Source: Undaria pinnatifida (lineage: Eukaryota; Sar; Phaeophyceae; Laminariales; Alariaceae). Taken from it: a DNA stretch of 64,000 nt. Position 1 is the stretch's first letter. Each line of letters starts with the position of its first letter. Both the position numbers and the translations under genes were made by a program. Location of the stretch: assembly GCA_012845835.1 (NCBI GenBank), contig JABAKD010000030.1, forward strand, positions 10,453,805 to 10,517,804, written 5' to 3'. This document shows positions 1-13,300 of this stretch, one piece after another. The notes beneath the pieces were generated by a model that was not told the DNA's origin, made no database searches, and saw nothing but the letters and a program-made list of their open reading frames with translations.

Positions 1-678
<678 letters not shown>

Positions 679-1029
679 CTACGTACTGATAGTAAACGGC
701 AGAATATATTTCCTCGCCACCTGTCTGTCAAAGCGTATGTTCTCCCCAGCTCCTCCTCTGGTAAAAACTCCACCACCGCCGAAGGATATTGCTGCTGCTT
801 CAGCTGTTGTGCATTGTTGATGCTTCTTCCCTGGTACGTCTTGGTCGATGCCCCTGCTCCGAGAAGGCCGACTACGACGCCTATTTGTGCTGGCCTTTGG
901 CTGATTGCCACAGGTCCCAGCAGCTGCTTCTACCACCCTTGCAGCCACGAAGAGCGCAACAATCGCGATGATACCCGTCCTACGCATCGTGTGGTTGTGT
1001 ACGTGGTCATGCAGGGCTGTGGTGGCCAC
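679..1029 (-). CDS. Possible small secreted protein, divergent from the next gene
   Basis: A 116-codon minus-strand frame. From the internal Met (MRRTGIIAIVALF...) it looks like a signal peptide: basic start, a hydrophobic run and small residues (VVEAAAG) before a Cys-containing segment. The rest is basic, then Gly-rich, with no family recognised. It points away from the large plus-strand gene starting at 1200, leaving about 170 bp that could be a shared promoter. A second minus-strand frame (911-633) overlaps the 3' half, so a spliced product using parts of both is possible. It may also be chance; confidence is low. Confidence 0.22.
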   Translation of the reverse strand: MATTALHDHVHNHTMRRTGIIAIVALFVAARVVEAAAGTCGNQPKASTNRRRSRPSRSRGIDQDVPGKKHQQCTTAEAAAISFGGGGVFTRGGAGENIRFDRQVARKYILPFTIST

Positions 1030-1199
1030 AGCAGTTGTGCCACACGTGTCTGCGGAACAGGGCGTCGTACATCAACCCCGATAGGCATTAGCCACCAAGA
1101 AGCCTATGAACTCCATATTTTTTATTTTTAAAAACACCTCCAGACAGCATCGCATCCGTCACCTTCGCGTTACCGCTACCTTCTCGGGATGGGGAGACG

Positions 1200-4100
1200 A
1201 TGTCGGATCCGATAGAAGAGGAGGTGACGGAGACAATCAACCGCGGCCACGGATGTGAAGATTCCTCCGCGAAACTCTTGCACGACCTTCTGGGAAGGCC
1301 GGAGCAACCGACCATAGATTTCTCGCTAGGGCAAGGAGTGGATGAGCCGGAGCACTACGAGTACCGTCCTCCACCGCCACCGTCGCCTTCGACTGAATCT
1401 AGCGACGAAGATGAAAGCGGCGACTCTGACGGCAGCAGCAGCACCACCAGCACCAGCAGCGGCAGCCGCAATAACATATATAAAAATGCCACAGAAGCAG
1501 TCTCAGAGAAAATCAGCGGCGAAGATCACGACGAAGCGCCGCCGCTGCTACTGCCGCTGTCCGCTGCAGATGGTCGACGAGAGCAACCGCCTGGAATGCT
1601 GCTGCGACGAACGCCATCGCTGGCTGACCTGGTCGTGACACCAGTGCCTGCATCGGCGTCACAAGCAAACCCCATGGCAGTGGAAGCCAGAAGGACCTCG
1701 CTTCCGTCATCTCTCTCATCAAGACCAGAATCAATACCGGCGGGTGCACAGCAAATCTACTCGCCGAGTCGTAAGCGTGGTAGACAACTGCCGCTTCCGG
1801 GGCATGAGACATCGGAACCAGTGGCTCAACCGTTAGCCTCCGGCACGTCAAGCTCAAGGGAGGGCCAGCCAGCGCTAACGCCGTTGCGATCGCAGCCCGA
1901 AACCTCGACACTAATGGTTAAATCCGCGTCACCATCACCACCGACGTCACCAACACCGGCAAACGCATTATTGTCGGCAAGCCCGCACAAATCTTCGCCG
2001 GTTCCCAACCGGGGCCTAGCCTTCGGTCCGCCAAGCTCCGGTGACGGTCGGCCAGTGCAAACGCCGTTGCATCCAGAAATCGAGACCTCGGGACCAGCGG
2101 TCCAACCGGCGTCACCATCATCACCGCCGTCACAGACATCAGCAATCGCATCACCCACAGCAAGCCCGCAAGAAGCTTCGCGGGTTCACAAGCGGCTTCG
2201 TCCGAGGAAGGAGCCCCTAGCTTCCGGCATGCCAAGCTCGAATAAGGGTAAGACTTCGAAAACGCCGTTGCGTCCGGAATCCTCAACCTCGGGACCAGCG
2301 GCGCGGCCTGCGTCACCGTCACCACCACCGTCCCCGACACCAGCAACCGCATCATCAACAGCAAGCCTGTACGATTATTCGCCAGGTCGCAAGCGGCTGC
2401 GTCCGAGGAAGCACCCCGCAACTTCCGACACCCCAAGCCCGAGCGAGGGCCAGCCAGCGAAAACGTCGTTGCGCCCGGAACCCCAGACCTCCGGATCAGC
2501 GTTTCCACCCCCGTCACCATCACCACCGTCTTCACCGGCATCGGTAACCGCGTCGCCAGCAGCAAAGCTGCTCAAGCCTTCGCGGGGTCGCAAGCGGGGT
2601 CGAGCCTCTGACACACCAAGCTCGAGTGAGGACCAACCGACGCAGACGTCGTTGCGTCCAGAGCCCTCACCCACGTCACCAGCGATTCAACGTGCGTCAC
2701 CGTCACCGTCGCGATCACGACCACCGTCGCCGACATCAGCAACCGCATCACCAGCCGAAAGTCCGCAAGAAGCTCCCCCGGTTTGCAAGCGGCTTCGTCC
2801 GAGGAAGGACTCCATAGATTCCGGCACGCCAAGCTTGAGTGAAGGTCAGCGTTCGAGAACGCGCTTGCGTCCAGGGCCCTCATCCTCAGCGCCAGCGGTT
2901 CAACCTGTGTCACCATCACCACCACCGTCCCTGACAACAACAACCGCATCACTAGCAGAAATCCCGCAAGAAGCTTCGCCGGGTCGCACGCGGCTTCTCA
3001 CGAGGAAGCGCCCCCAAGCATCCGACACGCCAAGCTCGAATGGGGGTCTGCCAGCGCAAACGCCGTTGCCCTCGGATCCTTTATTCTCGGCGTCAGCGGC
3101 CCAACCCCTATCACCATCACCACCACCACCGCTGTCCCCGACATCAGCAACCATATCATCATCAGCAAATCCGCACAAGGCTTCGCCGGTTCGCAAGCGG
3201 GCTCGTCCGAGGCATCCCCGGCCTGCTCCCGGGTCGCCGACCACAAGCTCGGGCCAGCCAACTCAACCACCGTCACCAAGATCTGCATCCGAGCTTAGGC
3301 GTGCACGTCCCCGCACCGCGGCGGCCCGAACCACTCAGGAAGGCGGTGACCCCAACAGGAGCAGAGGTTCTGTACGCGGAAAGGGTGGTTATTCCTCCTG
3401 TAAAATAGGGCCGTCGAATTCTCCGTCCGGCGGGAAGAGAGCTGGCGGCAAAAAAACAAGCGCCACCACAACGTCGACAGCAAGCGCACCCGCCACGTTG
3501 CGCACGCCCACTCTGCGATCGACGGCTCTGCGACCGGCGACTCAAGATCTTGCTACCCCGCTGAGTCCGGTTGCTGACCCTCCGCCAGCCGCTGGAACCG
3601 AGAGCATCACCCGCAAGAGTAGTCCGGCTCGACCTACCCCCCCCGGCGCAGGTACAAAATTTAGCACTTCGCAGGTTCCGCCACCGCCTCCGTCGCCGCC
3701 TCAGCCATTATCTGGACTGCCAGATTCTCATCCCGTGGTAAGCCGTGTTTTGACCGTTCGATTTTGCTGCTCTTCGGGAACTCGACCATGTCGATGCAAG
3801 GACTAAAACATAAAAACGGACATAGATTTACACGACAGCAAACTATGTGTATACATCGTGTGCCGTTTCGCTGGTTCTTTCACTCTACTCCGTCCGTGCG
3901 CAGTGATATCGTCCCAAGTTTATCTCGAAATCGCCATACAAGCACAACCCCTCTTTTTACGTTCGGTCCGTACCCTCGCCCTTTTTTTGCCTTGGCACGC
4001 TCACAAGCCGGGAGAAGGAGTGGCTTTGACGCGCCGAAGCGGTACCTGTGTCGCGAGCCCAGGTGCAAGCACCTTTGATAGGACGCGAGTCTCGGTAAAG

Positions 4101-7100
4101 ACGAAGGGGAAGAGAAGGATTGATCTTGTCGTTGACGAGAAAGCCGGGGACGGTCTGGGTGGTGGCGGTGACCCTGGGTTTGGCAGCGGCGACAGTGCAG
4201 GCGGTGTTTGGGATGGCGGCGGCGGTAGCGGTAGTGATGGCGGTGGCCATGATGGTGGGGGTGGCAGTGGGAGCGGCGGTGAAGGTGGTGGGGGTGGCAG
4301 CGGCGGCGAAGGTGGGGGGGATGGCAGCGGTAGCGACAGCGTTGACGAAATGGACCAGGTGGGGCCTGATGCAACGAGGAAAGAAGACTCCGCCCCGGTA
4401 AGCTCCGGGATACGTGAGACTCGTGGGCCACCCGTAGATTGATTTCGTAGAGGGTCAAGGTGGGCATCTCGCAGGCCCGCTGGCCGTTTTAGCCGGGGGC
4501 GGGTTTAGCTGTTTGGTCAGATACAATGTCTGCGTTGTGCTGGGTAGCCTCATGTTCACATTTGAAAAAGACGACGCAATGCGTAAAGTTTCTGGTTCGG
4601 TGAACAGAAGAAATGTCGACACATTTATAGACCGACGGAATTGATTACCAGGTATGTTATAGTTGTCACTTTCGACAGACATAAAAGACATATTCTAGCC
4701 GGAAGCAGAAAGGGAGGCACGGGGTGCCCACTCCTTTGTGTCGCTGGCATTACGCATATAGCTGCCCGAGTATAGCAGAGGCAAACGAACGGACGGCACG
4801 ACACTGCCTGCTGCCGACTGATAGGCCTAGAGGCTAGGAATGGTACTGTTTCGTAGTTTGTATCAAGTGATGACTTCCCCATAGAGTAACGCGCCGCTTG
4901 TAAGGCTCTTGCTTGTTGTTGAGGGTTTAACTTTGCCACCGTTGCCAGGCAAGGGTGCTGGGAGAGGGTTGAGGCAGTAACATGAAAATAAGAAAAATGA
5001 AAAGTGTAAGATGACAAGCATCGCGCCTCAAGCTCCCCCAAGTAGCCCCTGACTATTAGTAGTCACGGACATCAGTATTGTTTTCGGACCGGCACCATGC
5101 GTCGAAACTCCACCTCACTGTCGCGCAAACCATCCCCGCTTTGCTCAATTTTTCTTGTAACCTTGCACGAACGGACCCTACCCACGTACTTTGATGACGC
5201 CAGGAGCAGGGTGAATCTTCCGTCCGTAACAGTGGTACCGGGGTCCAAGGTCCCCCTGGCATTAAACAACGCCCCTCACAACAGCAATGCAAGGGGCGGG
5301 GGCGGGATAAAAAGGCGAAACAATCGGTTTCCTCTGCCGGTGCAAAACAAAACAACGGGAAGAGGTGCGGTATGCAGTCGAAGCCAGTGGTTCCCTCTGC
5401 CGATGCGCAAAAAGGCAAGGGGAAGGAGCGAGGAAAACAGTCGACGCCAGCGGTGTTCTCGAGCGGTGCGCAACAAGACAAGGGGAAGGGGCGAGAGAAA
5501 CAGTCGAAGCCAGCGGTTTTGTCGAACGGTGCGCAACAAGACAAGAGGCGCGGGCGAGGAAAGAAGTCGAAGCCGGCGGTTTCCTCTGGTTGTGCGCAAC
5601 AAGACAAGGGGCAGAGGCGAGGGAAACAGTCGAAGCCAGCGGTTTCCTCGGGCGGTGCGGAAGGGGGAGGCAGTCTCGGCGGTGGTGGCCGCGTCGGCAC
5701 CTCCACGAATGAGAGCTTGCCCTGCCCCGCGAGAGCAGATGACGCCGCCCAGGTACGTTACGTTTCGCGGTTCTCATATATAATTGTTACTGTTGATGCT
5801 CAACACGAAGAAGCACTTCGGGCAGAAAGTGTACCCATTTGTTTTCCAAGTTTTTGGCGTCTAGATGTGGCAATAGTTGCACTCTCAGCGTTTTGTTTTC
5901 ATGCTATAAATGTGACGCGACCGAGTCAAAACGAAGGGTGTTGCTTCCTCAGTGCTCCTTTCGTCGCACGGAAGAATGCCATTGCTTAGCGGGGAAGGGG
6001 AGACCTAGAATACGATTCAGTGCTAAATATCGCATCGTGTGGAAAGTTTCAATACGTCGAAACATTGGCCTGTAGTATTAACGACGTTTTGCCCTCCATC
6101 CCCTGGCATCCCCGTATGCTAGATGCTGATCGTTCTGTTTCGATATATCGACCCGTATCGATTTGATCTTTCCGTCATCGGTATCGTATCGAAGTCGATT
6201 CTCGCTCAATACCTATCACGAAGTTGGACACATGACCAGCTAGGAGTTTTGCTGTTACTGGGGGCGTTAACTCGTCCGTCATGCTTGAGTATCGGTGGTC
6301 GGACAAGGTAGTCATCATACCATGTCAAAATCTGACCTTGACGCCGGTCTCTTGCCGTTTCCTCTTTTGCTTCCACCCGGCAATATTGACGCAGCCGGAA
6401 AACAATGCGCGGACACAAGATCGAGGACTAAATGGCTCGGCAGAAACAGCCGGCAGCGCGAAACAGGCCAGAGCGGGAGGCCGGGTCTCGCGGCAAGGGG
6501 CTCCTTCTGCCGACAAGCTGGCTGGTGGCGGTACCTGCAACAACAATGCTGACGGAATTGGAGGCGTTGGCGCCGGCGCCGACGCTGGTGCAAGCGTCGA
6601 CGCTAGCGCTGACATCGTGGACGATGATGGGCCGCCAACCACGATAGACGAAGATCTCGCCCTGGTGAGTTTTTTCAGCGAATTATCATGAGGTTGTCAC
6701 GAGTGGTAGGGATAGCATTTTTTTGTTAACACCGGGCTCCGTGTTGTTTTTATTCATTCGACCGTTTATCACCAGCGTTTGGGTTTCGGTTGGTGTTAGT
6801 AACGCTTAGTAGCGAATGCGTGACACTATGGGGGTCGGCCTTGTTGGTGTAAACATTCTGAAATGACGGGGCTTCTCACCTCAGGAACTACCCAACGTGG
6901 TTGGATTCCCATCTGTGATTTGTAGGCCGTGCGCGTGGTAATGGAGACTGCACACTGTTTCCTAAGAGTTGTTTTTTTGTTGAAATGGTAACGTCGCCCT
7001 TTCACTCGAGCTGATTAGCGATGAGGCCGATATTTTATGTGCTAGATGGTGCCTACCGAGGCAGCCGCGAAAGGCTCGCCCCGACACTCGAGCCGGCTAC

Positions 7101-9841
7101 CGGCGATAATCTGCGCGTTGTCGTCGAGCACAATGCTAGAGAGCACCCTTACTGCCATCCAGCACAAAACGTGACAGTTGAGAGTCATACGAAAGTGCCA
7201 TAGGACTCGTCATGTGGCTATTTTGTGTTCGCACTACTCCTCACGTGCTCGTACAAGGTGTGCTACCTGTAGAGGATGTATTATAGAACTCGTGATCGGG
7301 TATGGGCATGGGGTATCGTCTCACCTAGACATTTATACACGCCGATAAACTGTGTTCTCGTTGTCGCTTGTCGCTGGTTTCCTAAGAGAAAGTGCCCTTG
7401 CCCTCGTCAAACACAAAACGCCACATATAATCAAGAGTGACGATGAGCCCACCAAGACGACAGAGCCAAATATTGTGTAGGGGTCGGCTTGCGTGGTCAG
7501 CAGGAGGAACTGGCGCATTATATAAAGACCTCTGCCATTTGCCGAGCGGTTGTGTTTTGTTGCCGTCGTTGCTGTTTTGGCATAATACAGACCAAGGCTT
7601 GGGCAGCAGGTCAGACCCTTTCTGATCCCAACCATGCCATAAGGCGATGTGCGTGTGCATGCATCGTTGATAGGACTCGACCACGAAAATCGATGGAACG
7701 TTGATGGCATCATGCACGACAGCAAGAAAACACATTCATGGAGATGCCATTTGGTTTGAAGGCCATAGCGCATGCCAGGAGCTGAGAGTAGGGCCGATGC
7801 GATGCTATCGCGTGATGGATGGTATATGAGTTGTGTGGGTGCGGGCGCGATGGGGGTGGGTGAGCGAAGGAAGCACTCACGAGGGTTAGTAGCGGAGAGT
7901 GATCGCTCACAAGGTGCTTGACAATCGTATGCTGTACTGCAAAGTAGTAAACGTTTTCGAAAAGGTGCTTTAAAGCTTTAATGGACTTCAACTTTCTATT
8001 GCCGAAGGGAGAACCGATATAGTAAACACTTACAGTAGGAACTATAATAGGACTTGAGACTGTTCATGGGGTGCTTTTATTGTTCAACGTACTCTATTCC
8101 CCAAGTGAAGGCCCTTTGATAATTAAGGTCCAACTCTATCATAGCATGTATCATTTATCAACGGCCGTCCAAGGGCAGCCACAGGGTGCCTTGGGTTATG
8201 GCTCAATCTGTTCTTGCAGTGTGTTCTGACTCGGTTAGCTCCTGTCAATAGGTCGTGGTTTCGAAAAGACAATCGGTGGGGTAGTAGTCCGTCCGTGTGT
8301 AGGGTAAAAAGCTGTGACGCTAGGCCGCCAACCGTTGTGGCGATTTGTGTGGTCCTTTGCCTTGTCACCGGATATCCACGGAACAACTTGAGCCTTACTG
8401 TTCTCGTACCGATATCTCCGCAAGACATTCTTATTGATGCTACGCGCACAGTATCAATCATCACAGTACTCCCCGTCGTTTTGCTCGTGCGCAGGTGCTT
8501 GAGCTCAACCGGGAAAGCGAAGGCCTGCTGGCCGTTCGCCAGAGACTACGCCGCGAAGTAATGGCCTTGCAGGACGAGGAAGACGGCCTGCGAAGGTTGC
8601 TGGGGCTTCCCGCAACGCGCCCCACGCCGTGCCCGGGACCGGTACCGCCAGTGCCCGTGGAAACGCCGCAGTTCATGCCGCCCATTCGGACGTTCCGGAT
8701 TGGAGAACATTACCGACCGTCGACTAAGCGAAAAAAGCCCGGCGTTACCTCCCCTCCGACGCCCACGTGCGAAGCTCCCTCGCCCGATGCTGCTCCCGCA
8801 CGTGCACAGCCGTCGCCAACTCGGCAGTGCAACATTGTATGCGAGAAGCCGAGAGCGCGTGAGGTCGTCCACAATTCGTCGCTCTCACCGACGCGGCCGG
8901 CTGCTCCGCCTGTTCGAACTACCCGGGAAGGAGCACAGGAAAAAGCTGCGCTAAGCGCGCCTGCGCAGCGACCGCGCGTTCCCGCCGCTCAAACAGCGCC
9001 GCAAAAAGCGCCTTCGCCAGCTTCTGCCGCTCCTGCGCGTCCGCACTCGCCTCCGGCTCGGCAACGCGAAGCCGCGATAACGCAGCAGCCCGGCATTCCC
9101 GCCGCTCAAACGCCGGCACGAAAATCACCGTCGCCAGCTGCTGCCGCTTCTGCGCGTCCTCAATCGTTGCCGGCTCGGCAGTGCGGCGTTGACGAGGAGG
9201 GATCGAACGCGAGCACGGACGTCAGCGACTCTTCTTCGTCTAAACCCGCACCTGTGTATGCTTCGGGAGGGGACGCGCCGGAGGTTCTGCCGGTGGGCTT
9301 GCCGGGGTCGCCCGTCGGATCGTTGGGCTCTTCAGGCGGCGCTTCAGGTGGCGGCGGCGACGATATGTTTGACCTCGCCAATATGTTGATGGACGATGCC
9401 GATGACGCCCTCTCCACAGGAGGAAGTGCCGTCGACATCGAAACATTTAACGGAATGAGGACCTCGGCCCCGGCAGCAGCCCCGGTGACGGTGGCGCCGA
9501 CGGCGGCGGTGGCTCTGCGTGGGCGTGACGGTGTTATGGGTCGAGTCGGTGACTCCAGAGGTAGAGGAACCGGCGACAATGACGCGAGCCTGAGCAGAAT
9601 GAGGGCTCAGCTGGTGGCACGCGGGCGTGGTTCTGTTAGAGGAGGCGGGGGCAGACAGCAGAAGTGCAGAGGTGCCAAGCGGACAAACTACACCAATCTT
9701 AGTCCGAATGCGACTGTCAAGCGCCGCGATTCCGGTAGAGGGGGGGGCTCGCGTGGGAGGATGGGGACCCGCGGGGGCATAAACGGCTTAGTGAATGCTC
9801 GCGGGCGTGGCCGTGGGCGGGGTCCGGCGAGCTCGGGCTAG
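1200..9841 (+). CDS. Giant disordered tandem-repeat protein, five exons, function unknown
   Basis: Proposed exons are 1200-3737, 4008-4397, 5285-5752, 6395-6664 and 8495-9841. Every internal boundary has AG/GT in phase 0, giving about 1,670 residues. Exon 1 (1-846) has an acidic N-terminus and then about eight Pro/Ser/Thr-rich units of ~62 residues, most ending in a basic KRLRPRK or RKRGR cluster that resembles a nuclear signal or AT-hook. Exon 2 (847-976) is Gly/Ser/Asp-rich. Exon 3 (977-1132) has about six units of ~24 residues around KQSKPAVSSGAQQDKGKGRG. Exon 4 is Gly/Ala-rich. The exon 4-5 junction makes a ~45-residue charged coiled coil (DEDLAL|VLELNRESEGLL...RRLL), the only ordered-looking part, followed by a Pro/Ala tail and an RG-rich end. 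I do not recognise a family. Nuclear or nucleic-acid binding is a guess from composition. Confidence 0.7.
1760..3260 (+). repeat. Coding minisatellite, about eight units of ~186 bp
   Basis: Repeat units inside exon 1 recur at multiples of three bases. Each carries a SGTPSSSEGQPAQTPLRPE-like start, a Ser/Pro core (ASPSPPPSPT) and a basic RKRLRPRK end. Units differ by many substitutions but keep frame, so the array seems held under coding constraint. Limits are approximate. Confidence 0.8.
3738..8494 (+). other. Introns 1-4 of the repeat-protein gene
   Basis: Introns run 3738-4007, 4398-5284, 5753-6394 and 6665-8494. Donors read GTAAGC, GTAAGC, GTACGT and GTGAGT; acceptors are CACAAG, AACAG, GACGCAG and GCGCAG. 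I see no second gene or clear mobile element in the longest (1.8 kb). Short frames around 7.0-8.4 kb look non-coding. Confidence 0.55.
5300..5660 (+). repeat. Coding tandem repeat of ~72 bp in exon 3
   Basis: Five to six units of roughly 24 codons: a KQSKPAV stem, a short Ser/Gly variable part and a GAQQDKGKGRG linker. Units are more alike at the DNA level than those of exon 1, suggesting more recent amplification. Confidence 0.8.
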
Positions 9842-10319
9842 GCCGATCTGTGGGGCGGTCGAGCTACCCCTAGGGTACGGCTTGGTTTTCGAACGGTGGG
9901 AGGGCATGCAGCTGGTGATACAGTAGAAGTTATCGGCGATGTTCTTGCCCGGTGCTAGCTTGGTGTTTGCCATTGGCACGGTTCAGCTGTAGGTCATAGT
10001 AAAAAAAGAATAGCAACAACAAAAGCGTCAAGAAGAGAGGTTGCTGCAGTGTAACAGGCAACAGACTCAATTATGAATTGGTGACGGATATTACCTGTCT
10101 GCCTGCCTGCTTGCCTACGTGCTTGCGTTTTCGCGGTTTTATTCGCTTGTGTAGCGCGCCGCGCAGGTGGTGGCCGTGCGCATACACTCCGATAATGTTC
10201 TAACGCTCGAGTTCGAAAACCACTGAACTTGGGGCGATGTTTGCCCGACATCTTGGCACCGGCGCGGAACACGGTGACACAGACACGCACGAACGGGATG
10301 GACGGATTTTCTCTTTTTG
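9842..10319. other. Convergent intergenic spacer
   Basis: About 480 bp between the stop codons of two convergent genes. It holds a short degenerate CCTG/CTTG stretch near 10097-10130. No AATAAA-type signal stands out on either strand. Confidence 0.5.
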
Positions 10320-13300
10320 TTAGTTTTTTCTCTGCCTGTTCCCCTTCGCCGCTCCCTTTTTTGCGGGACTCGAGGAGCGCTGAGCCTTCGCCGATCCCTG
10401 CCGATCCGACCCGCGATTTACGTTGGAGGCGCCGCTGTTGTCTCCTGGTGGTGAAGATGGCCCCTTTTCTGCTTGCGGAGGTTTTTGCTTCCCCTTCCCC
10501 TTCCCGGCCGCCTTGCGCTTGCCCCCCTTGTCTTCGCCCTTGTCACTCTTCTCAGCTGTTTTGCTCGCCTTGCCGGAGGGCGTTTTGCTCCGCGATTTGC
10601 TGTTTTTGCTTTTATCGGCCGCTCCTACTCCCTTCCCCTTTCCTTTCGACTTGGGGCGCCCCCGCTCTTTTTTTCTGCTGCCGGCGGTCTCCTCGTGCTC
10701 CAATGATCCCGCCCCCACAGCTGCGTTCGTCTGCTCCTCTTCGAGTATCTCGAACACGCGAGATTCCAGATCGGTCTGCAGCGCCAAAAGAGGAAAGCAC
10801 GACTGAGCATTACACTTTTGTTTTTTTACCATGGCAGCAATACTAGGTGCCTTTTACGGGTACGGATCATACGTACAACCTACAAATACATGCCAAGGTG
10901 TGTTGTGTGCCACCCAATAGAACCAGTATCACGATGTAGTTGCACAAAGCCCTTTCGTTTTCGGACTTTTGACACATATGTCCGTGGTTGGTTTTGTGCG
11001 CAATAAATCCGCAGGCCGAACAGGGACCGGAGTGAATAAATTGAAACGCCACTCAGAAGAGAGAGGCACGCATGAAGCAACGCGGGGGAGCCTTCAGGGA
11101 TTGTCAAACACACGAGGCAAAGCTCCGGTCTATGGTTTAATATCACACTGTGTAGCCATGCAGTAGCGCAGAAGCGCAACAAAAATACCTCAAACATCCG
11201 TTTCGCCTCAAGATGGTGCACGTAGAGGTCCCGCTCTACTCCTAGCTTGAGGAACAAGTCCAACGCCAGCTTTTCCGTATCCCTAGGCGCAAACGCCGCC
11301 ACCATGTCGAGCAGCGTTGGTGTGGCCCTTTCAAGTGCCCCCTGGAATAAAGAGTGCGCCTCACGGACGCGCGAGCTAGCTTCGCTGTTGGCCTGCTGAG
11401 CCAGAGAGAGCTCCGCCCTCGAGCGGCTCTCGACATCGGCAATCCGCTGCTCCAGCAAGCGGTGTTTCTCCTCCCAGGCACGCGCCTGTGCCTCCGCCTC
11501 CTGTTGCAGTCTGCAGGCCTCGGACGCCCTCGCAACCAGAGCTACATTCTGGCCCTCCAGCTTTGCAACGCGGTTGGCGTAACTCTTACAGGATTTTCGG
11601 TGTGTTTCCCACACCCGGCGCAAGCAGGACCCCAGACAGGAATCCCCAGGTTTCCACCCTTCGCTTACATATGGCGCCATTTTCGCCGCCGCTGCCACCG
11701 CCGCGGCCGTCCTTTCCCCGGACGAATCCTGGATCCCATCGCCGCAAGTATCCCAGCTTTTAGACCTTGGGGCCGCCCACGTTTTTTGGTCAACATTCTG
11801 CATCTCCGTGCTACCCTTTGTGCTCTCTTGTGTAACTGATGCTGCAGCTGCTAACGCTACGTCAATCCCTGGTACGTTGGACGTGTTTCCGTTGGCTACC
11901 TGTAGGTAAGGTTCAGCACTGTCTGGCGCTGGAAGGCCGACATCCATGTCCGCAAGGAGCTCTGTCACCATTCGTTCGGCGGCTTTGATACACGCGTGAC
12001 CCTCGTTGATGATGCCGTACAGGGCCCTCTCGACCGTGAGCTGAAATGCCCCTCGGTGGACTAGACCTCCCACCACTCTATCGTACTTTGTCTGCAATGG
12101 GGGAGATTCAATCAGCGTTCAGTAGGGACGGACTGATGTGTGGGTCAATATAGGCTACGTGGTGCATGATGTGCTGCCGACCAAGTCTACGGTGGGGGGA
12201 TCATGTTGTTTGGGGCCTTTTTTGCAGTGGGTAGGGGTCACTCGCACGACTGAGCCCCCATTTCCCTTGCGGACTTGATGTTTCGAGCTGTTGAAATATT
12301 GCGATGTGAATCGACAAGATGGGTTGGTAAAAGTTACGCTGCGCCAAAAATATCGCTTGAGATCGTTTGAGCTGTGAGGTCCAGAGTCAGTCGTGTGAGA
12401 GCGGTGAAAACCCGGTAGTGAAAATGGGAGTATGATAGAGTATGATACTACAATACCGTACCCGTGGTCTGCCACAGGCGCGCACGTGCCGTCCGAAAGA
12501 AAGTAACACGGGGGCAAAGTCGCCCGAGTGCCGCCATAGGTAGGAAGTAACCTTGTTCTCCGAGGAGCTCATTACGCACGCAAAACGTAAAAATCTCAAG
12601 TACGGGCGCACTATGGAACAAAACCACACCACAACACAGTACGCGTTTTTTTCCCGCGACCCAGTCGTTGTGCTGTCATATATTACGGGCAATGGTAGTG
12701 GCTCTTTCGCCCAGTTGTTGAATGGCACCCCACCTCAAGTTCCACAAACTGTTGCTCCATGATGGAGATGCTCTCGCTGTTGTGATCGACGTTTGCCCGC
12801 AACTGTTCGACTTCGTTGGCCAGGGAAGTCACGTTGCCGACCAGGGTACGGTGCAGGTCTCGCGAGGCGCTGAAATACTGCAGCACGAAGCGGTAGTCGT
12901 GTTGTCCTCTGACGCCCGTCTCGGCGTCTTTGACACGTTCTTCAAGAACAATCAGACCAGCTCGAATGTCTCGGATGTCTTTATCCTCTTGAATGATGCT
13001 GTTGCGTTTCTTTGCCTGCGTGATACCGTAAGTTTTGTTCGGCGAGGTTAGAACGCCAGCCATCAAATTGAAAGATGCATGCGTGGCACGAAATGGAGTG
13101 GTACGCGCTTTTCCCACCGAAAACTTGCCATCCGAATCGCAACCTTTCGAAACGCTGGTGTGTCTATCTACGTGTTAGTACCGTTTGTCTTCCCCCACAT
13201 CGAAAACCGATCGTCGCCGACTACGAAAGTCTTGCACGCGCAGCTATCTGTGTCTTTGACATATGCATATAATCGCTCGGCATTTTCTCATGTGCCCGAT

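Noticed and set aside
1513-3545. Several minus-strand frames of 90-215 codons opposite exon 1 of the repeat gene
   Set aside because: Periodic shadows of the tandem repeat. The plus frame runs 868 codons and splices in phase.
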